A stretch of DNA of 64,000 nt. It comes from RGIG9608 sp045602425 (lineage in GTDB: Bacteria; Bacteroidota; Bacteroidia; Bacteroidales; Paludibacteraceae). Positions 17,093-24,954 of this stretch are shown here, piece after piece (the first letter of the stretch is position 1; each line of letters begins with the position of its first letter). Under the pieces are notes generated by a model that saw nothing but the letters and a program-made list of their open reading frames with translations, ran no database searches and was not told the DNA's origin. Both the position numbers and the translations under genes were made by a program. The stretch is from the NCBI GenBank assembly GCA_045602425.1, contig JAZSBO010000006.1, positions 1 to 64,000 on the forward strand, given 5' to 3'.

Positions 17093-18553
17093 ATGAAAAA
17101 TTGGTGGTTGGTTTTCGCTTTATTTTCTACAATAACCTTTTTGGGGTGTATTGAAGAAAACTACACAACAGATCCGAGTCATCATCTTGATTTTTCGACA
17201 GAAGAACTATCCTTCGACACATTATTCAATACAATAGCCTCACGTACACAGTCGTTTTTAATTTACAACAAAAACAAAAAAACGATCAAAATAAATTCCA
17301 TCAAACTTGCCCAAGGCACACAATCGTACTTCAGACTGAATGTTGATGGCATTGTAGATAATAACAATATTATAAACGACATAGATGTTAGAGCAAACGA
17401 TAGTATCTACATTTTTGTAGAACTAACTATCGGTGAACAATCTGACGACAGCCCTGTTTTGATTAACGATGCTATTTTATTCGAAACAAATGGCACAACA
17501 CAACAAGTAAAACTATCTGCTTACGGACAAAATGTTATCATCTTTGACAGTAAAACAATTACCTCTGACACTACGCTTGATAGCTCTCGTCCGTTTTTGA
17601 TATACAATTACCTCAACGTAAAAGAAGGTTGCACTTTAACGTTAGAGCAAGGCGTACGAATACATCTTCACAACAACGCAAATATTGTTATCAACGGGAA
17701 TCTAATAGCCAACGGCACATTCGAAAATCCAATAAAAATACAAGGCGATAGACTAGATAAAATGAACGACATTGACAACACGCCCTACGCTTACTTGCCC
17801 GGACAATGGGGAGGCATTTATCTCCAATCGGCAAACGGCAACCACTCGTTGAGTAATGTGAACATAACAGGCGGTACAAACGGAATTCTCCTTATCGGTA
17901 CAAACACACAAAAACCAATATTAAACATAGAAAACTCTCGCATTCACACGATGACTTATAACGGTATTTATACTTTAAACGGGAACACAAACATCATCAA
18001 TACCGAAATATCAAATTGCGGGATGTCTTGCCTAAACATTATTGGAGGAGAAAACCGTATAACTCATTGTACAATAGCAAGCTACTACGAATGGGGAATC
18101 CGCGAAACACCAACTGTTCAAGTCAGCAATTATTTCATCGACGGCAATTGGATCTATTTGTACGAATTGCAATCGGCCGTTTTCGAAAACAGCATTTTGT
18201 TTGGCAACAGAACAGAAGAACTCGCATTAAACAAAGATACCATTTCGCAACAAAACAACACTTTTAACATCTATTTCAGCGATTGCCTAATTAAAGGAAC
18301 AAAAATCAACTCCTCACAATTTTCTAATATCATTTGGGCAAATGCTACAACAAACACAAACGTATTTGTAAACACTTCTATACAAGAAATCAAACAATCT
18401 GGCTATTATAATTTTTCGCTTTTGAGCAACGCCCCAGCACGCAATAAGGCAAACAAAGAAGTAGCAACACTGTATCCTACCGACCGAAATGGAGTAAACC
18501 GATTCGCCGATGGAAAGCCTGACATTGGGGCTTACGAATGGACACAACAATAA
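17093..18553 (+). CDS. Lipoprotein with right-handed parallel beta-helix
   Basis: 486 residues. A lipoprotein signal ends at Cys19 (TITFLGCIEEN). Residues about 30-160 form a beta-sandwich resembling those that precede surface beta-helices. From about 160 the sequence has short repeated beta-strand units rich in Asn, Ile and Gly (GVRIHLHNNANIVINGNLIA, then SNVNITGGTNGILLIG), typical of a parallel beta-helix such as in pectate-lyase-like proteins. The end (GVNRFADGKPDIGAYEW) is the usual cap of such Bacteroidetes proteins. No catalytic residues can be named. It is followed by the nuclease-like gene 6 nt later. Confidence 0.8.
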   Translation: MKNWWLVFALFSTITFLGCIEENYTTDPSHHLDFSTEELSFDTLFNTIASRTQSFLIYNKNKKTIKINSIKLAQGTQSYFRLNVDGIVDNNNIINDIDVRANDSIYIFVELTIGEQSDDSPVLINDAILFETNGTTQQVKLSAYGQNVIIFDSKTITSDTTLDSSRPFLIYNYLNVKEGCTLTLEQGVRIHLHNNANIVINGNLIANGTFENPIKIQGDRLDKMNDIDNTPYAYLPGQWGGIYLQSANGNHSLSNVNITGGTNGILLIGTNTQKPILNIENSRIHTMTYNGIYTLNGNTNIINTEISNCGMSCLNIIGGENRITHCTIASYYEWGIRETPTVQVSNYFIDGNWIYLYELQSAVFENSILFGNRTEELALNKDTISQQNNTFNIYFSDCLIKGTKINSSQFSNIIWANATTNTNVFVNTSIQEIKQSGYYNFSLLSNAPARNKANKEVATLYPTDRNGVNRFADGKPDIGAYEWTQQ

Positions 18554-18559
18554 CCCGAA

Positions 18560-19600
18560 ATGAGAAAAAAAATTCATATCGCCTTATTTTCCATTTTTGC
18601 ATTGCTCTGCAACAATAATTTATCAGCACAAGAGCAATACAGAATTGTTAGCTACAACGTAGAGAATTTGTTTGACTACAAAAACGATTCTACCACCAAC
18701 GACGACGAATTTACACCTCAAGGGCAACGTGCTTGGAATTACGAAAAATATCAGAAAAAACTCAGCCGAATATCAAAAGTAATTGCAGCCATTGGCGAAG
18801 GGCAACCTCCTTTTGCTATTGGACTTTGCGAGATAGAAAACGAGAAAGTATTAACCGATCTAACACGATATTCGCCTCTAAAAATGCTAAACTATCAATT
18901 CGTTCACTTCGAGTCACCCGACCGCCGTGGTATTGATACGGGATTATTGTACCAACGGACATTGTTTCGCCCTTTTCACAGCGAACCTATCGCTGTTCGA
19001 TTCAAAAACTATCCGAACTCGACTACTCGTGATATTCTATACGTTGCTGGACTATTTTGCGGGACAGACACATTACACATTTTTGTTTGCCATTTCCCTT
19101 CTCGCTTGGGTGGCGAGTTGCAATCGGAAAGCAAGCGATGCGATGCCGCAACTACACTGAAAGCAAAAACCGACAGCATCAGCACGAGTTCACCCAATGC
19201 AAAAATTGTGATTATGGGCGACTTCAACGACTACCCCAACAACAAAAGTATGAGCGAAATACTCAAAGCCCGAATGCCAGAAGAGGGAGAAATCATACCT
19301 TCCGAACTTTACAATCTTACAAAACGTTTAGATGAAAACCCAAACATAGGAACGCACAAACATCAAGCAGAATGGGGAATACTCGATCAAATCATTGTCT
19401 CGGGAGCGTTGCTCGTTACCGAAAACGGATTGAGCACAACGCCAATTAGTGCAAAGATTTTCTCTGCCGACTTTTTACTCGAAAACGACGAAAAATATTT
19501 AAACAAAAAACCTTTTAGAACTTACGTTGGTTTTAAATACAACGATGGTTTCAGCGACCACTTACCTATTTTTTTAGACTTAAATTTCACAAAAAAATGA
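18560..19600 (+). CDS. Secreted endonuclease/exonuclease/phosphatase family protein
   Basis: 346 residues with a signal peptide ending near NNNLSAQEQ. The EEP fold is shown by SYNVENLFDYKND (Asn and Glu), GLCEIENEKVLTDL, HFESPDRRGIDTGLLY, ICHFPSR-like VCHFPSRLGGE, VIMGDFNDYP (Asp-x-Asn) and the final SDHLPIFLDL (Asp-His). These are the metal and catalytic residues of DNase I-like enzymes. The likely role is extracytoplasmic nucleic-acid or phosphodiester hydrolysis. Its stop overlaps the ATG of the TRIC-channel gene by 4 bp. A paralogue with an added OmpA domain is at 44.8-46.3 kb. Confidence 0.9.
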   Translation: MRKKIHIALFSIFALLCNNNLSAQEQYRIVSYNVENLFDYKNDSTTNDDEFTPQGQRAWNYEKYQKKLSRISKVIAAIGEGQPPFAIGLCEIENEKVLTDLTRYSPLKMLNYQFVHFESPDRRGIDTGLLYQRTLFRPFHSEPIAVRFKNYPNSTTRDILYVAGLFCGTDTLHIFVCHFPSRLGGELQSESKRCDAATTLKAKTDSISTSSPNAKIVIMGDFNDYPNNKSMSEILKARMPEEGEIIPSELYNLTKRLDENPNIGTHKHQAEWGILDQIIVSGALLVTENGLSTTPISAKIFSADFLLENDEKYLNKKPFRTYVGFKYNDGFSDHLPIFLDLNFTKK

Positions 19601-20208
19601 CTTTCAACTTTATCAATTGGGTAGAATACATCGGCACGTTTGCTTTTGCAATAAGTGGCATTCGTATGGCAGCACAGCAACGCTTCGACTGGTTCGGTGC
19701 CTATGTTGTAGGATTTATCACAGCTGTTGGTGGCGGAACCATACGCGATCTCCTACTCGACTTACCTCCGTTTTGGATGCACAGCGGGAGTTATTTGCTT
19801 TGTACTGCGGTTGCTTTTGTGTGTGTCATCATCTTTAAAAAACAATTAGAAAAAGTCAGTCGTACGATTTTCATTTTCGACACTATTGGACTTTGTCTAT
19901 TCGTAGTGGTTGGTATCGAAAAAACACTTGCCCTGAACTGCTACCCATTTTGGCTTGCCATTATTATGGGATCAATTACGGGTGCGGCAGGCGGTATTCT
20001 TCGCGATGTGTTGCTCAACATCGAACCGCTCATTTTCCGAAAAGAGATTTACGCTTCGGCTTGCGTTGTTGGTGGCATTGTTTATTGGATATGCACATTG
20101 CTCGGATTCAACACTATGCTGACACAAGCACTGACGGCGACTTGCATTTTCGCAATCCGATTCGTTGCTGTAAAATACAAAATCGGGCTCCCGATAATGA
20201 AAGAATAG
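19597..20208 (+). CDS. TRIC-family cation channel protein (UPF0126)
   Basis: 203 residues with about seven hydrophobic segments in the inner membrane. The two internally repeated units of the prokaryotic TRIC (YicG/UPF0126) family show as AFAISGIRMAAQQRFDWFGAY...VGGGTIRDLLLD and, in the second half, IMGSITGAAGGILRDVLLN. Members form trimeric potassium-permeable channels. The ATG overlaps the upstream nuclease stop. The stop at 20206-20208 is also the point where the minus-strand methyltransferase fragment begins to show its family sequence, so the insertion or deletion junction lies at the very end of this gene. Confidence 0.9.
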   Translation: MTFNFINWVEYIGTFAFAISGIRMAAQQRFDWFGAYVVGFITAVGGGTIRDLLLDLPPFWMHSGSYLLCTAVAFVCVIIFKKQLEKVSRTIFIFDTIGLCLFVVVGIEKTLALNCYPFWLAIIMGSITGAAGGILRDVLLNIEPLIFRKEIYASACVVGGIVYWICTLLGFNTMLTQALTATCIFAIRFVAVKYKIGLPIMKE

Positions 20209-20605
20209 AAATCACATTCTTATCGTTTTGTAACAAATAGCGAACGTCTGACAAATCAATAGCTCCATCACCATTCATATCAGAGACTTCCGTAATTTCT
20301 ATTTTGTGTGCAATTTTTTTCGGTTCGCTTGGTTCATCTACATCAAAATGCAAAAGTAATTCGTTGCCCTGCACAGGCGAGCCATTATAACAAGTAGCAA
20401 TGAGGCGTTTCAAACCTAAACGATTGAAATTCATTGTAAAGTATTTGAAAAAGTTGCTTTCGTATGGGTCGTCGCAGTTGCAGAAAACCACTTTCCCGCG
20501 AAAGTGTTCGGCATAGTGTCGCAACTCCTTTTCGATGTCAGTGAGTTGAGTATAAAACTCATCATTTTTTGCACTTTTAGCAGAATTTAAGTTTTTATTA
20601 GCCAT
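20209..20605 (-). pseudogene. Truncated EcoRI-family adenine DNA methyltransferase (N-terminal third)
   Basis: Starting at the ATG at 20605 the protein reads MANKNLNSAKSAKNDEFYTQ, then IEKELRHYAEHFRGKVVFCN and CDDPYESNFFKYF, the N-terminus of the EcoRI-methylase family of adenine N6-methyltransferases. It continues to DMNGDGAIDLSDVRYLLQND, after which the family sequence stops and the frame runs antisense into the TRIC-channel gene (to a stop at 20114). The catalytic NPPF region and the whole C-terminal two thirds are missing, so it should be inactive. The leader RNA and start hairpin upstream are nonetheless intact and match those of the intact methyltransferase at 25.2 kb. The DMNGDGAIDLSD stretch resembles a dockerin loop by chance; it belongs to this family. 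Confidence 0.8.
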
Positions 20606-20608
20606 AAA

Positions 20609-20639
20609 GATTGATAGTTTTTGTGCATCACTATCAATC
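20609..20639 (-). promoter_or_regulatory. Start-codon hairpin, copy A
   Basis: Minus strand GATTGATAGT, loop GATGCACAAAA, ACTATCAATC: a perfect 10-bp stem ending 3 nt before the ATG at 20605. The same stem and a similar loop precede the start of the 25.2-kb gene. It could mask translation initiation as RNA or act as a DNA operator. Confidence 0.75.
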
Positions 20640-20642
20640 ATG

Positions 20643-20871
20643 CAAACGGATAAAAAAAGTGCGAGTTTTTCTATACGTGTTCACGAAGAGACTGACAATA
20701 ACTCCGTTTAAACCATAGATAAACTCACACCAAAACGGTGCGAGCATTAACTTTTTGGCTTAAATAGGAATATTAACAATCCCTAGAACACTATAATTTT
20801 CCGAATGTTGTTAAAACAGTAAGGTTTGTCAGTCTTTTGTTTTGAACACGAAAAATAGCTAATGCTTAGTT
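20643..20871 (-). ncRNA. Structured leader RNA, copy A (methyltransferase-associated)
   Basis: Minus strand, 5' to 3': conserved box AACTAAGCATTAGCTATT (20871-20854); P1 CGTGTTCA (20850-20843) with TGAACACG (20683-20676); P2 GACTGACAA (20834-20826) with TTGTCAGTC (20698-20690); P3 TTTAAGCCA (20764-20756) with TGGTTTAAA (20715-20707); P4 CTCGCACC (20744-20737) with GGTGTGAG (20731-20724). A 3' strand AAACTCGCAC (20668-20659) can pair 10 bp with GTGTGAGTTT (20730-20721), displacing P4, and is followed by T7. The same helices with different sequences occur in copy B. I recognise no known RNA class. It precedes a truncated gene and may be a relic. Confidence 0.8.
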
Positions 20872-20906
20872 AAGAAATAAAATCACTACACACTTACAGT
20901 GAACAA

Positions 20907-20933
20907 AAAATCTTCTCCAAAAGAGAAGATTTT
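20907..20933. terminator. Terminator after tRNA-Met
   Basis: AAAATCTTCTC, loop CAAAA, GAGAAGATTTT with T runs on both strands, located just 3' of the minus-strand tRNA. The copy-A leader begins about 35 nt further on. Confidence 0.75.
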
Positions 20934-20941
20934 TCTGTTTG

Positions 20942-21015
20942 TAGCGGGATCGAGAATTGAACTCGAGACCTCCGGGTTATGAATCCGTCGCTCTAACCAA
21001 CTGAGCTATCCCGCC
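20942..21015 (-). tRNA. tRNA-Met (CAT anticodon)
   Basis: The minus strand gives a 74-nt cloverleaf: acceptor GGCGGGA with TCCCGCT (first pair G-U) and discriminator A, D arm TAGCTCAGTTGGTTAGAGC, anticodon loop with CAT in GGATTCATAACC, and T arm GAGTTCAATTCTC. CCA is not encoded. Sequence resembles elongator Met of Bacteroidales rather than the initiator; an Ile2 tRNA with modified CAT cannot be excluded by sequence alone. Confidence 0.93.
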
Positions 21016-21072
21016 ATCATCGTTTTCGGTTGGCAAAAATAGTGTCTTTCTCTGAAATTACCAACAAAAAAA

Positions 21073-21495
21073 CTACTGTTTTTCAAAAAATTTTTTGTAG
21101 TTATTCGCTATTTCAGAAGCGATGTTTGCCATTTCTTCATCGGCAAGTTTTAGTTTCGGATTTGAAATGACCATATCCGATTCTTTGTTGATAGGAATCA
21201 AATGTACGTGAACGTGAGGTACTTCCATTCCCATCACTGCTACACCGATGCGTTTGCAAGCAATTGTCCCTTCGATGGCTTTTGCTACTTTTTTTGCAAA
21301 CATCATAAGGCTTGCGTAAGCATCATTGTCGAGGGCGAAAATATAGTCGCATTCGGGCTCACTCAATTTTGGTACTACCAATGTGTGTCCTTTTGTCATT
21401 GGACTGATGTCGAGAAACGCAAAGTTGTGCTCGTCTTCTGCTATCTTGTAGCAAGGGATCTCGCCGTTGATGATTTTAGTGAAAATCGTTGCCAT
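21073..21495 (-). CDS. HIT family nucleotide hydrolase
   Basis: 140 residues. The histidine triad HVHVHLIPI (about 99-107) is intact, and the N-terminal TIFTKIINGEIPCYKIAED and HTLVVPKL blocks are typical of the HINT/HIT branch. Such proteins hydrolyse nucleoside phosphoramidates or dinucleoside polyphosphates in the cytosol. It follows greA by 3 nt on the same strand, so the two are most likely one transcript controlled from the greA promoter. Confidence 0.95.
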   Translation of the reverse strand: MATIFTKIINGEIPCYKIAEDEHNFAFLDISPMTKGHTLVVPKLSEPECDYIFALDNDAYASLMMFAKKVAKAIEGTIACKRIGVAVMGMEVPHVHVHLIPINKESDMVISNPKLKLADEEMANIASEIANNYKKFFEKQ

Positions 21496-21498
21496 TGT

Positions 21499-21969
21499 TT
21501 AAATAGATATTTCTATGATCTCGAACTTCATAGTTCCTGCTGGAACTGTGATTTCTACAATATCACCTTTTTTCTTGCCAAGTAAACCTTTGCCGATAGG
21601 AGTGTTTACTGCTATTTTCCCTTCTTTTAGGTTCGCTTCACTTTCGGCAACAAGCGTATAAGTCATTTCGCATCCATTAGCTGTATTGCGTATTCTAACT
21701 TTATTCAAAATTTGGACACTATCAGTTGAAATTTGGCTTTCGTCGATAATTCTTGCTTGAGCAATGGTTGCTTTTAATTGTGCTATTTTTAGTTCCAAAA
21801 AGCCTTGAGCCTCTTTTGCTGCATCGTATTCAGCATTTTCAGACAAATCGCCTTTTTCGCGAGCTTCAGCTATTTGTTTCGAAATAGCTGGGCGTTCAAC
21901 AGATTCTAAATGGTTTACTTCGTCAATGAGTTTTTTGTAACCTTCTTCGGTTAGATAAATTACTGCCAT
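21499..21969 (-). CDS. greA: Transcription elongation factor GreA
   Basis: 156 residues. The N-terminal coiled coil has the Gre signature YLTEEGYKKLIDEVNHLESVERPAIS and AREKGDLSENAEYDAAKEAQ with the acidic tip that enters the RNA polymerase secondary channel. The C-terminal FKBP-like domain has IAVNTPIGKGLLGKKKGDIVEI. It rescues backtracked polymerase by stimulating transcript cleavage. A promoter and an intrinsic-terminator-like hairpin lie in its leader, and the HIT gene follows 3 nt downstream. Confidence 0.97.
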   Translation of the reverse strand: MAVIYLTEEGYKKLIDEVNHLESVERPAISKQIAEAREKGDLSENAEYDAAKEAQGFLELKIAQLKATIAQARIIDESQISTDSVQILNKVRIRNTANGCEMTYTLVAESEANLKEGKIAVNTPIGKGLLGKKKGDIVEITVPAGTMKFEIIEISI

Positions 21970-22002
21970 TACTTTTCTTTTTATTATTAAATTTTAGACA
22001 AC

Positions 22003-22030
22003 AAAAAATCCCAACTGTTTTTCAGCTGGA
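22003..22030 (-). promoter_or_regulatory. Terminator-like attenuator in the greA leader
   Basis: Minus strand CCAGCTG, loop AAAAA, CAGTTGG (7 bp with one G-U), followed by GATTTTTTG. It sits between the greA -7 box and the greA ATG, so termination here would stop greA transcription early. The E. coli greA leader also contains a terminator and yields a small RNA; the parallel is inference. Confidence 0.6.
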
Positions 22031-22055
22031 ACTCTATTACTTCATTTTTGCGATG

Positions 22056-22063
22056 CAAATATA
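22056..22063 (-). promoter_or_regulatory. -7 box for greA
   Basis: The minus strand reads TATATTTG, matching TAnnTTTG, 87 nt upstream of the greA ATG. Confidence 0.6.
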
Positions 22064-22278
22064 CACTCTTTTTTTGGTTTAGTAAAATGTTTTTCAAAAA
22101 GCGTTGAAACTTATCGGCTGTCAATATTGTTTTATTTCTATAAAAATGATGTCAAAAAGTTTGTTTTTGTAGCAATATATATGCCAAAATGTCTTGATTA
22201 TGAGCGTTATAGCATTAGGCATTGCTTTTGTGAAGGCGTTTTGATATAAGTATTAAAATAATTTTTAAAAGTATAGAT
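22064..22278. other. Intergenic region upstream of clpB
   Basis: AT-rich gap between the divergent greA promoter and clpB. I see no open frame and no clear TAnnTTTG box facing clpB; its promoter may be of a heat-shock type that I cannot recognise. Confidence 0.4.
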
Positions 22279-24867
22279 ATGAATTTTAACAAGTTTACAA
22301 TCAAATCGCAGGAAGCCGTTCAGCGAGCTGTTGAATTGGCTTCACAAAACGGACAGCAGGCTATCGAAGCTCCACATCTGTTGAAATCTGTTATTGAAAA
22401 AGGCGAGAATATCATTTCGTTTCTTTTTGGAAAGATGATGGTGAATACGTCGATCTTGTTACCCGAAATAGATAAACAAATTGCCCTTTTGCCAAAGGTA
22501 AATGGTGGCGAACCCTATCTCTCGCGTGAGACGAACGATGTGTTGTTGCATGCCGAGAAAATTGCAAATAAAGATGGTGATGAGTTTGTGTCGCTCGAAT
22601 ATATGCTTTTGGCGTTGGTTGATACTAAAAATGCGATGCAAAAACTGTTGCAAGGTGCAGGTGTCAATGTAAAAGCATTGCGTGAGGCAATCGCAGAATT
22701 GCGTAAAGGTGAAAAAGTAAAAAATCAGGGAGCAGAAGCTACTTACCAATCGCTTGAAAAGTATGCAATCAATTTGAATGAACGTGCCCGCAATGGGAAA
22801 CTCGATCCTGTGATTGGTCGCGATGACGAAATTCGGCGTGTGTTGCAGATTTTGAGTAGGCGTACAAAAAACAATCCTATTTTGATAGGTGAACCCGGTG
22901 TCGGAAAAACTGCTATTGCCGAAGGGTTGGCTCATAGGATTGTGCGTGGCGATGTACCTGAAAATCTAAAAACAAAACAGATTTTTAGTCTTGATATGGG
23001 AGCGTTGGTGGCTGGAGCAAAATACAAAGGCGAGTTCGAAGAACGTTTGAAAGCGGTAGTAAATGAAGTTACAAAATCCGATGGCGAAATCGTACTTTTC
23101 ATTGATGAGATTCATACGCTTGTAGGAGCAGGGAAAGGCGATGGAGCTATGGATGCTGCAAATATTTTAAAACCTGCTTTAGCACGAGGCGAGCTGCGTT
23201 CTATAGGAGCTACTACACTTGACGAGTATCAAAAATATTTTGAAAAAGACAAGGCACTCGAGCGTCGTTTCCAAATTGTGATGGTGAACGAGCCAGACGA
23301 GGCAAGCACTATTTCTATTTTGAGAGGTTTGAAAGAACGTTACGAAAATCATCATAAAGTTCGGATTAAAGACGATGCAATTATTGCCGCTGTTGAGTTG
23401 TCGAGCCGTTATATCAGCGACCGATTTTTGCCTGACAAAGCTATCGATTTGATGGACGAGGCTGCTGCTAAATTGCGTTTGGAGGTAGATAGCGTCCCCG
23501 AAGAACTGGATACAATAGAGCGTAACATCAAACAACTCGAGATAGAACGCGAAGCCATAAAACGTGAAAACGACAAACCGAAATTGGAGTCGTTAGCAAA
23601 AGAAATTGCTAACTTGCGAGAAGAGAGCCAAAAGATGCGTGCAAAGTGGAGTAGCGAGAAAGCTCTCATCGACAAGATTCAACAATCAAAAATAGACATC
23701 GAGCAACTGAAATATGATGCCGAACGTGCCGAGCGAGAAGGCGATTATGGAAAGGTGGCCGAGATTCGCTATGGGAAAATTAAAGTTGCCGAGCAAGCTA
23801 TTACCGAGAGTAAAGCTCAACTCAAAGAGTTGCAACATGGCTCTGCTATGATAAAAGAAGAGGTCGATAGCGACGATATTGCCGAAGTTGTAAGTCGGTG
23901 GACGGGCATTCCCGTAACAAAAATGATGCAGAGCGAACGCGAAAAACTTTTGCATCTCGAAACTGAATTGCACAAGCGTGTTGTTGGGCAGCACGATGCT
24001 ATTGTGGCGGTAAGCGATGCCATACGTCGTAGTCGTGCAGGGTTGCAAGACCCGAAACGTCCGATAGGTTCGTTTATTTTTCTGGGAACTACGGGCGTTG
24101 GCAAAACGGAGTTAGCAAAAGCTTTGGCTGATTATCTTTTCGACGACGAGAATATGATGACGCGTATCGATATGAGCGAGTATCAGGAGAAGTTTGCGGC
24201 AACGCGACTTATTGGGGCTCCTCCGGGCTATGTGGGCTACGACGAAGGCGGACAACTCACCGAAGCTATTCGCAGGAAGCCGTACAGCGTAGTGCTGTTC
24301 GACGAAATCGAAAAAGCTCATCCCGATGTTTTCAATGTCTTGCTACAGGTGCTCGACGACGGGCGTCTGACTGACAACAAAGGGCGTACGGTGAATTTTA
24401 AAAACACGATTATCATTATGACTTCGAATCTTGGTTCGCAGTTGATTCGTGAAAACTTCGAACAACTCACCAACGAAAATCGTGAAATGCTGATAGAAAA
24501 AACTCGTACGGAGGTTTTCGATTTGTTGAAGCAAACTATTCGACCTGAGTTTTTGAACAGAATCGACGAACTCATAATGTTCACTCCGTTGCAAGAGAAC
24601 GAAATTCAAGAAATCGTTTCGTTGCAACTCGATGCCTTGAAGCGGCAGTTGGCTACCAACGGCGTGAAGCTTGACGTAACCGACGAGGCTTTGAATTTTA
24701 TTGCACACGAAGGCTACGACCCGCAGTTTGGTGCTCGGCCGGTGAAGCGTGTCATTCAGCGGTTTGTGCTCAACGAGTTGAGTAAACAGATTATTGCTGG
24801 TAGCGTCAACAACAGCCGACCGATAAAAGTGTTGATAAAAAACAATACGCTGGTGTTCGAAAACTAA
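22279..24867 (+). CDS. clpB: ATP-dependent disaggregase ClpB
   Basis: 862 residues, full length. The N-domain (KSQEAVQRAVELASQNGQQA) is followed by AAA1 with Walker A GEPGVGKT (204-211), the middle coiled-coil domain at about 400-520 rich in Glu/Lys/Arg, and AAA2 with Walker A GTTGVGKT (603-610). The presence of the long middle domain distinguishes it from ClpA/ClpC. It works with the DnaK system to extract proteins from aggregates in the cytosol. It ends in its own terminator hairpin. Confidence 0.98.
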   Translation: MNFNKFTIKSQEAVQRAVELASQNGQQAIEAPHLLKSVIEKGENIISFLFGKMMVNTSILLPEIDKQIALLPKVNGGEPYLSRETNDVLLHAEKIANKDGDEFVSLEYMLLALVDTKNAMQKLLQGAGVNVKALREAIAELRKGEKVKNQGAEATYQSLEKYAINLNERARNGKLDPVIGRDDEIRRVLQILSRRTKNNPILIGEPGVGKTAIAEGLAHRIVRGDVPENLKTKQIFSLDMGALVAGAKYKGEFEERLKAVVNEVTKSDGEIVLFIDEIHTLVGAGKGDGAMDAANILKPALARGELRSIGATTLDEYQKYFEKDKALERRFQIVMVNEPDEASTISILRGLKERYENHHKVRIKDDAIIAAVELSSRYISDRFLPDKAIDLMDEAAAKLRLEVDSVPEELDTIERNIKQLEIEREAIKRENDKPKLESLAKEIANLREESQKMRAKWSSEKALIDKIQQSKIDIEQLKYDAERAEREGDYGKVAEIRYGKIKVAEQAITESKAQLKELQHGSAMIKEEVDSDDIAEVVSRWTGIPVTKMMQSEREKLLHLETELHKRVVGQHDAIVAVSDAIRRSRAGLQDPKRPIGSFIFLGTTGVGKTELAKALADYLFDDENMMTRIDMSEYQEKFAATRLIGAPPGYVGYDEGGQLTEAIRRKPYSVVLFDEIEKAHPDVFNVLLQVLDDGRLTDNKGRTVNFKNTIIIMTSNLGSQLIRENFEQLTNENREMLIEKTRTEVFDLLKQTIRPEFLNRIDELIMFTPLQENEIQEIVSLQLDALKRQLATNGVKLDVTDEALNFIAHEGYDPQFGARPVKRVIQRFVLNELSKQIIAGSVNNSRPIKVLIKNNTLVFEN

Positions 24868-24874
24868 AATTTGA

Positions 24875-24901
24875 AAGGAGAGAAATGTTTCTCTCCTTTT
24901 T
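24875..24901 (+). terminator. Terminator of clpB
   Basis: AAGGAGAGAAA, TG, TTTCTCTCCTT with a following T run, 8 nt after the clpB stop. The methyltransferase leader promoter begins 4 nt later. Confidence 0.75.
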
Positions 24902-24904
24902 CAT

Positions 24905-24912
24905 TATCTTTG
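24905..24912 (+). promoter_or_regulatory. -7 box for the copy-B leader
   Basis: TATCTTTG, an exact TAnnTTTG match. Transcription would start near 24919, at a small hairpin (GTTGCA, AGCG, TGCAAC at 24920-24935), and run through the structured leader. Confidence 0.6.
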
Positions 24913-24954
24913 CCCATGCGTTGCAAGCGTGCAACGACATTTTTTATTTTTTAA

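Noticed and set aside
20220..20290. Dockerin/EF-hand-like stretch DMNGDGAIDLSD
   Set aside because: From memory this segment belongs to EcoRI-type methylases of Bacteroidales; no cellulosome or second dockerin repeat is present.
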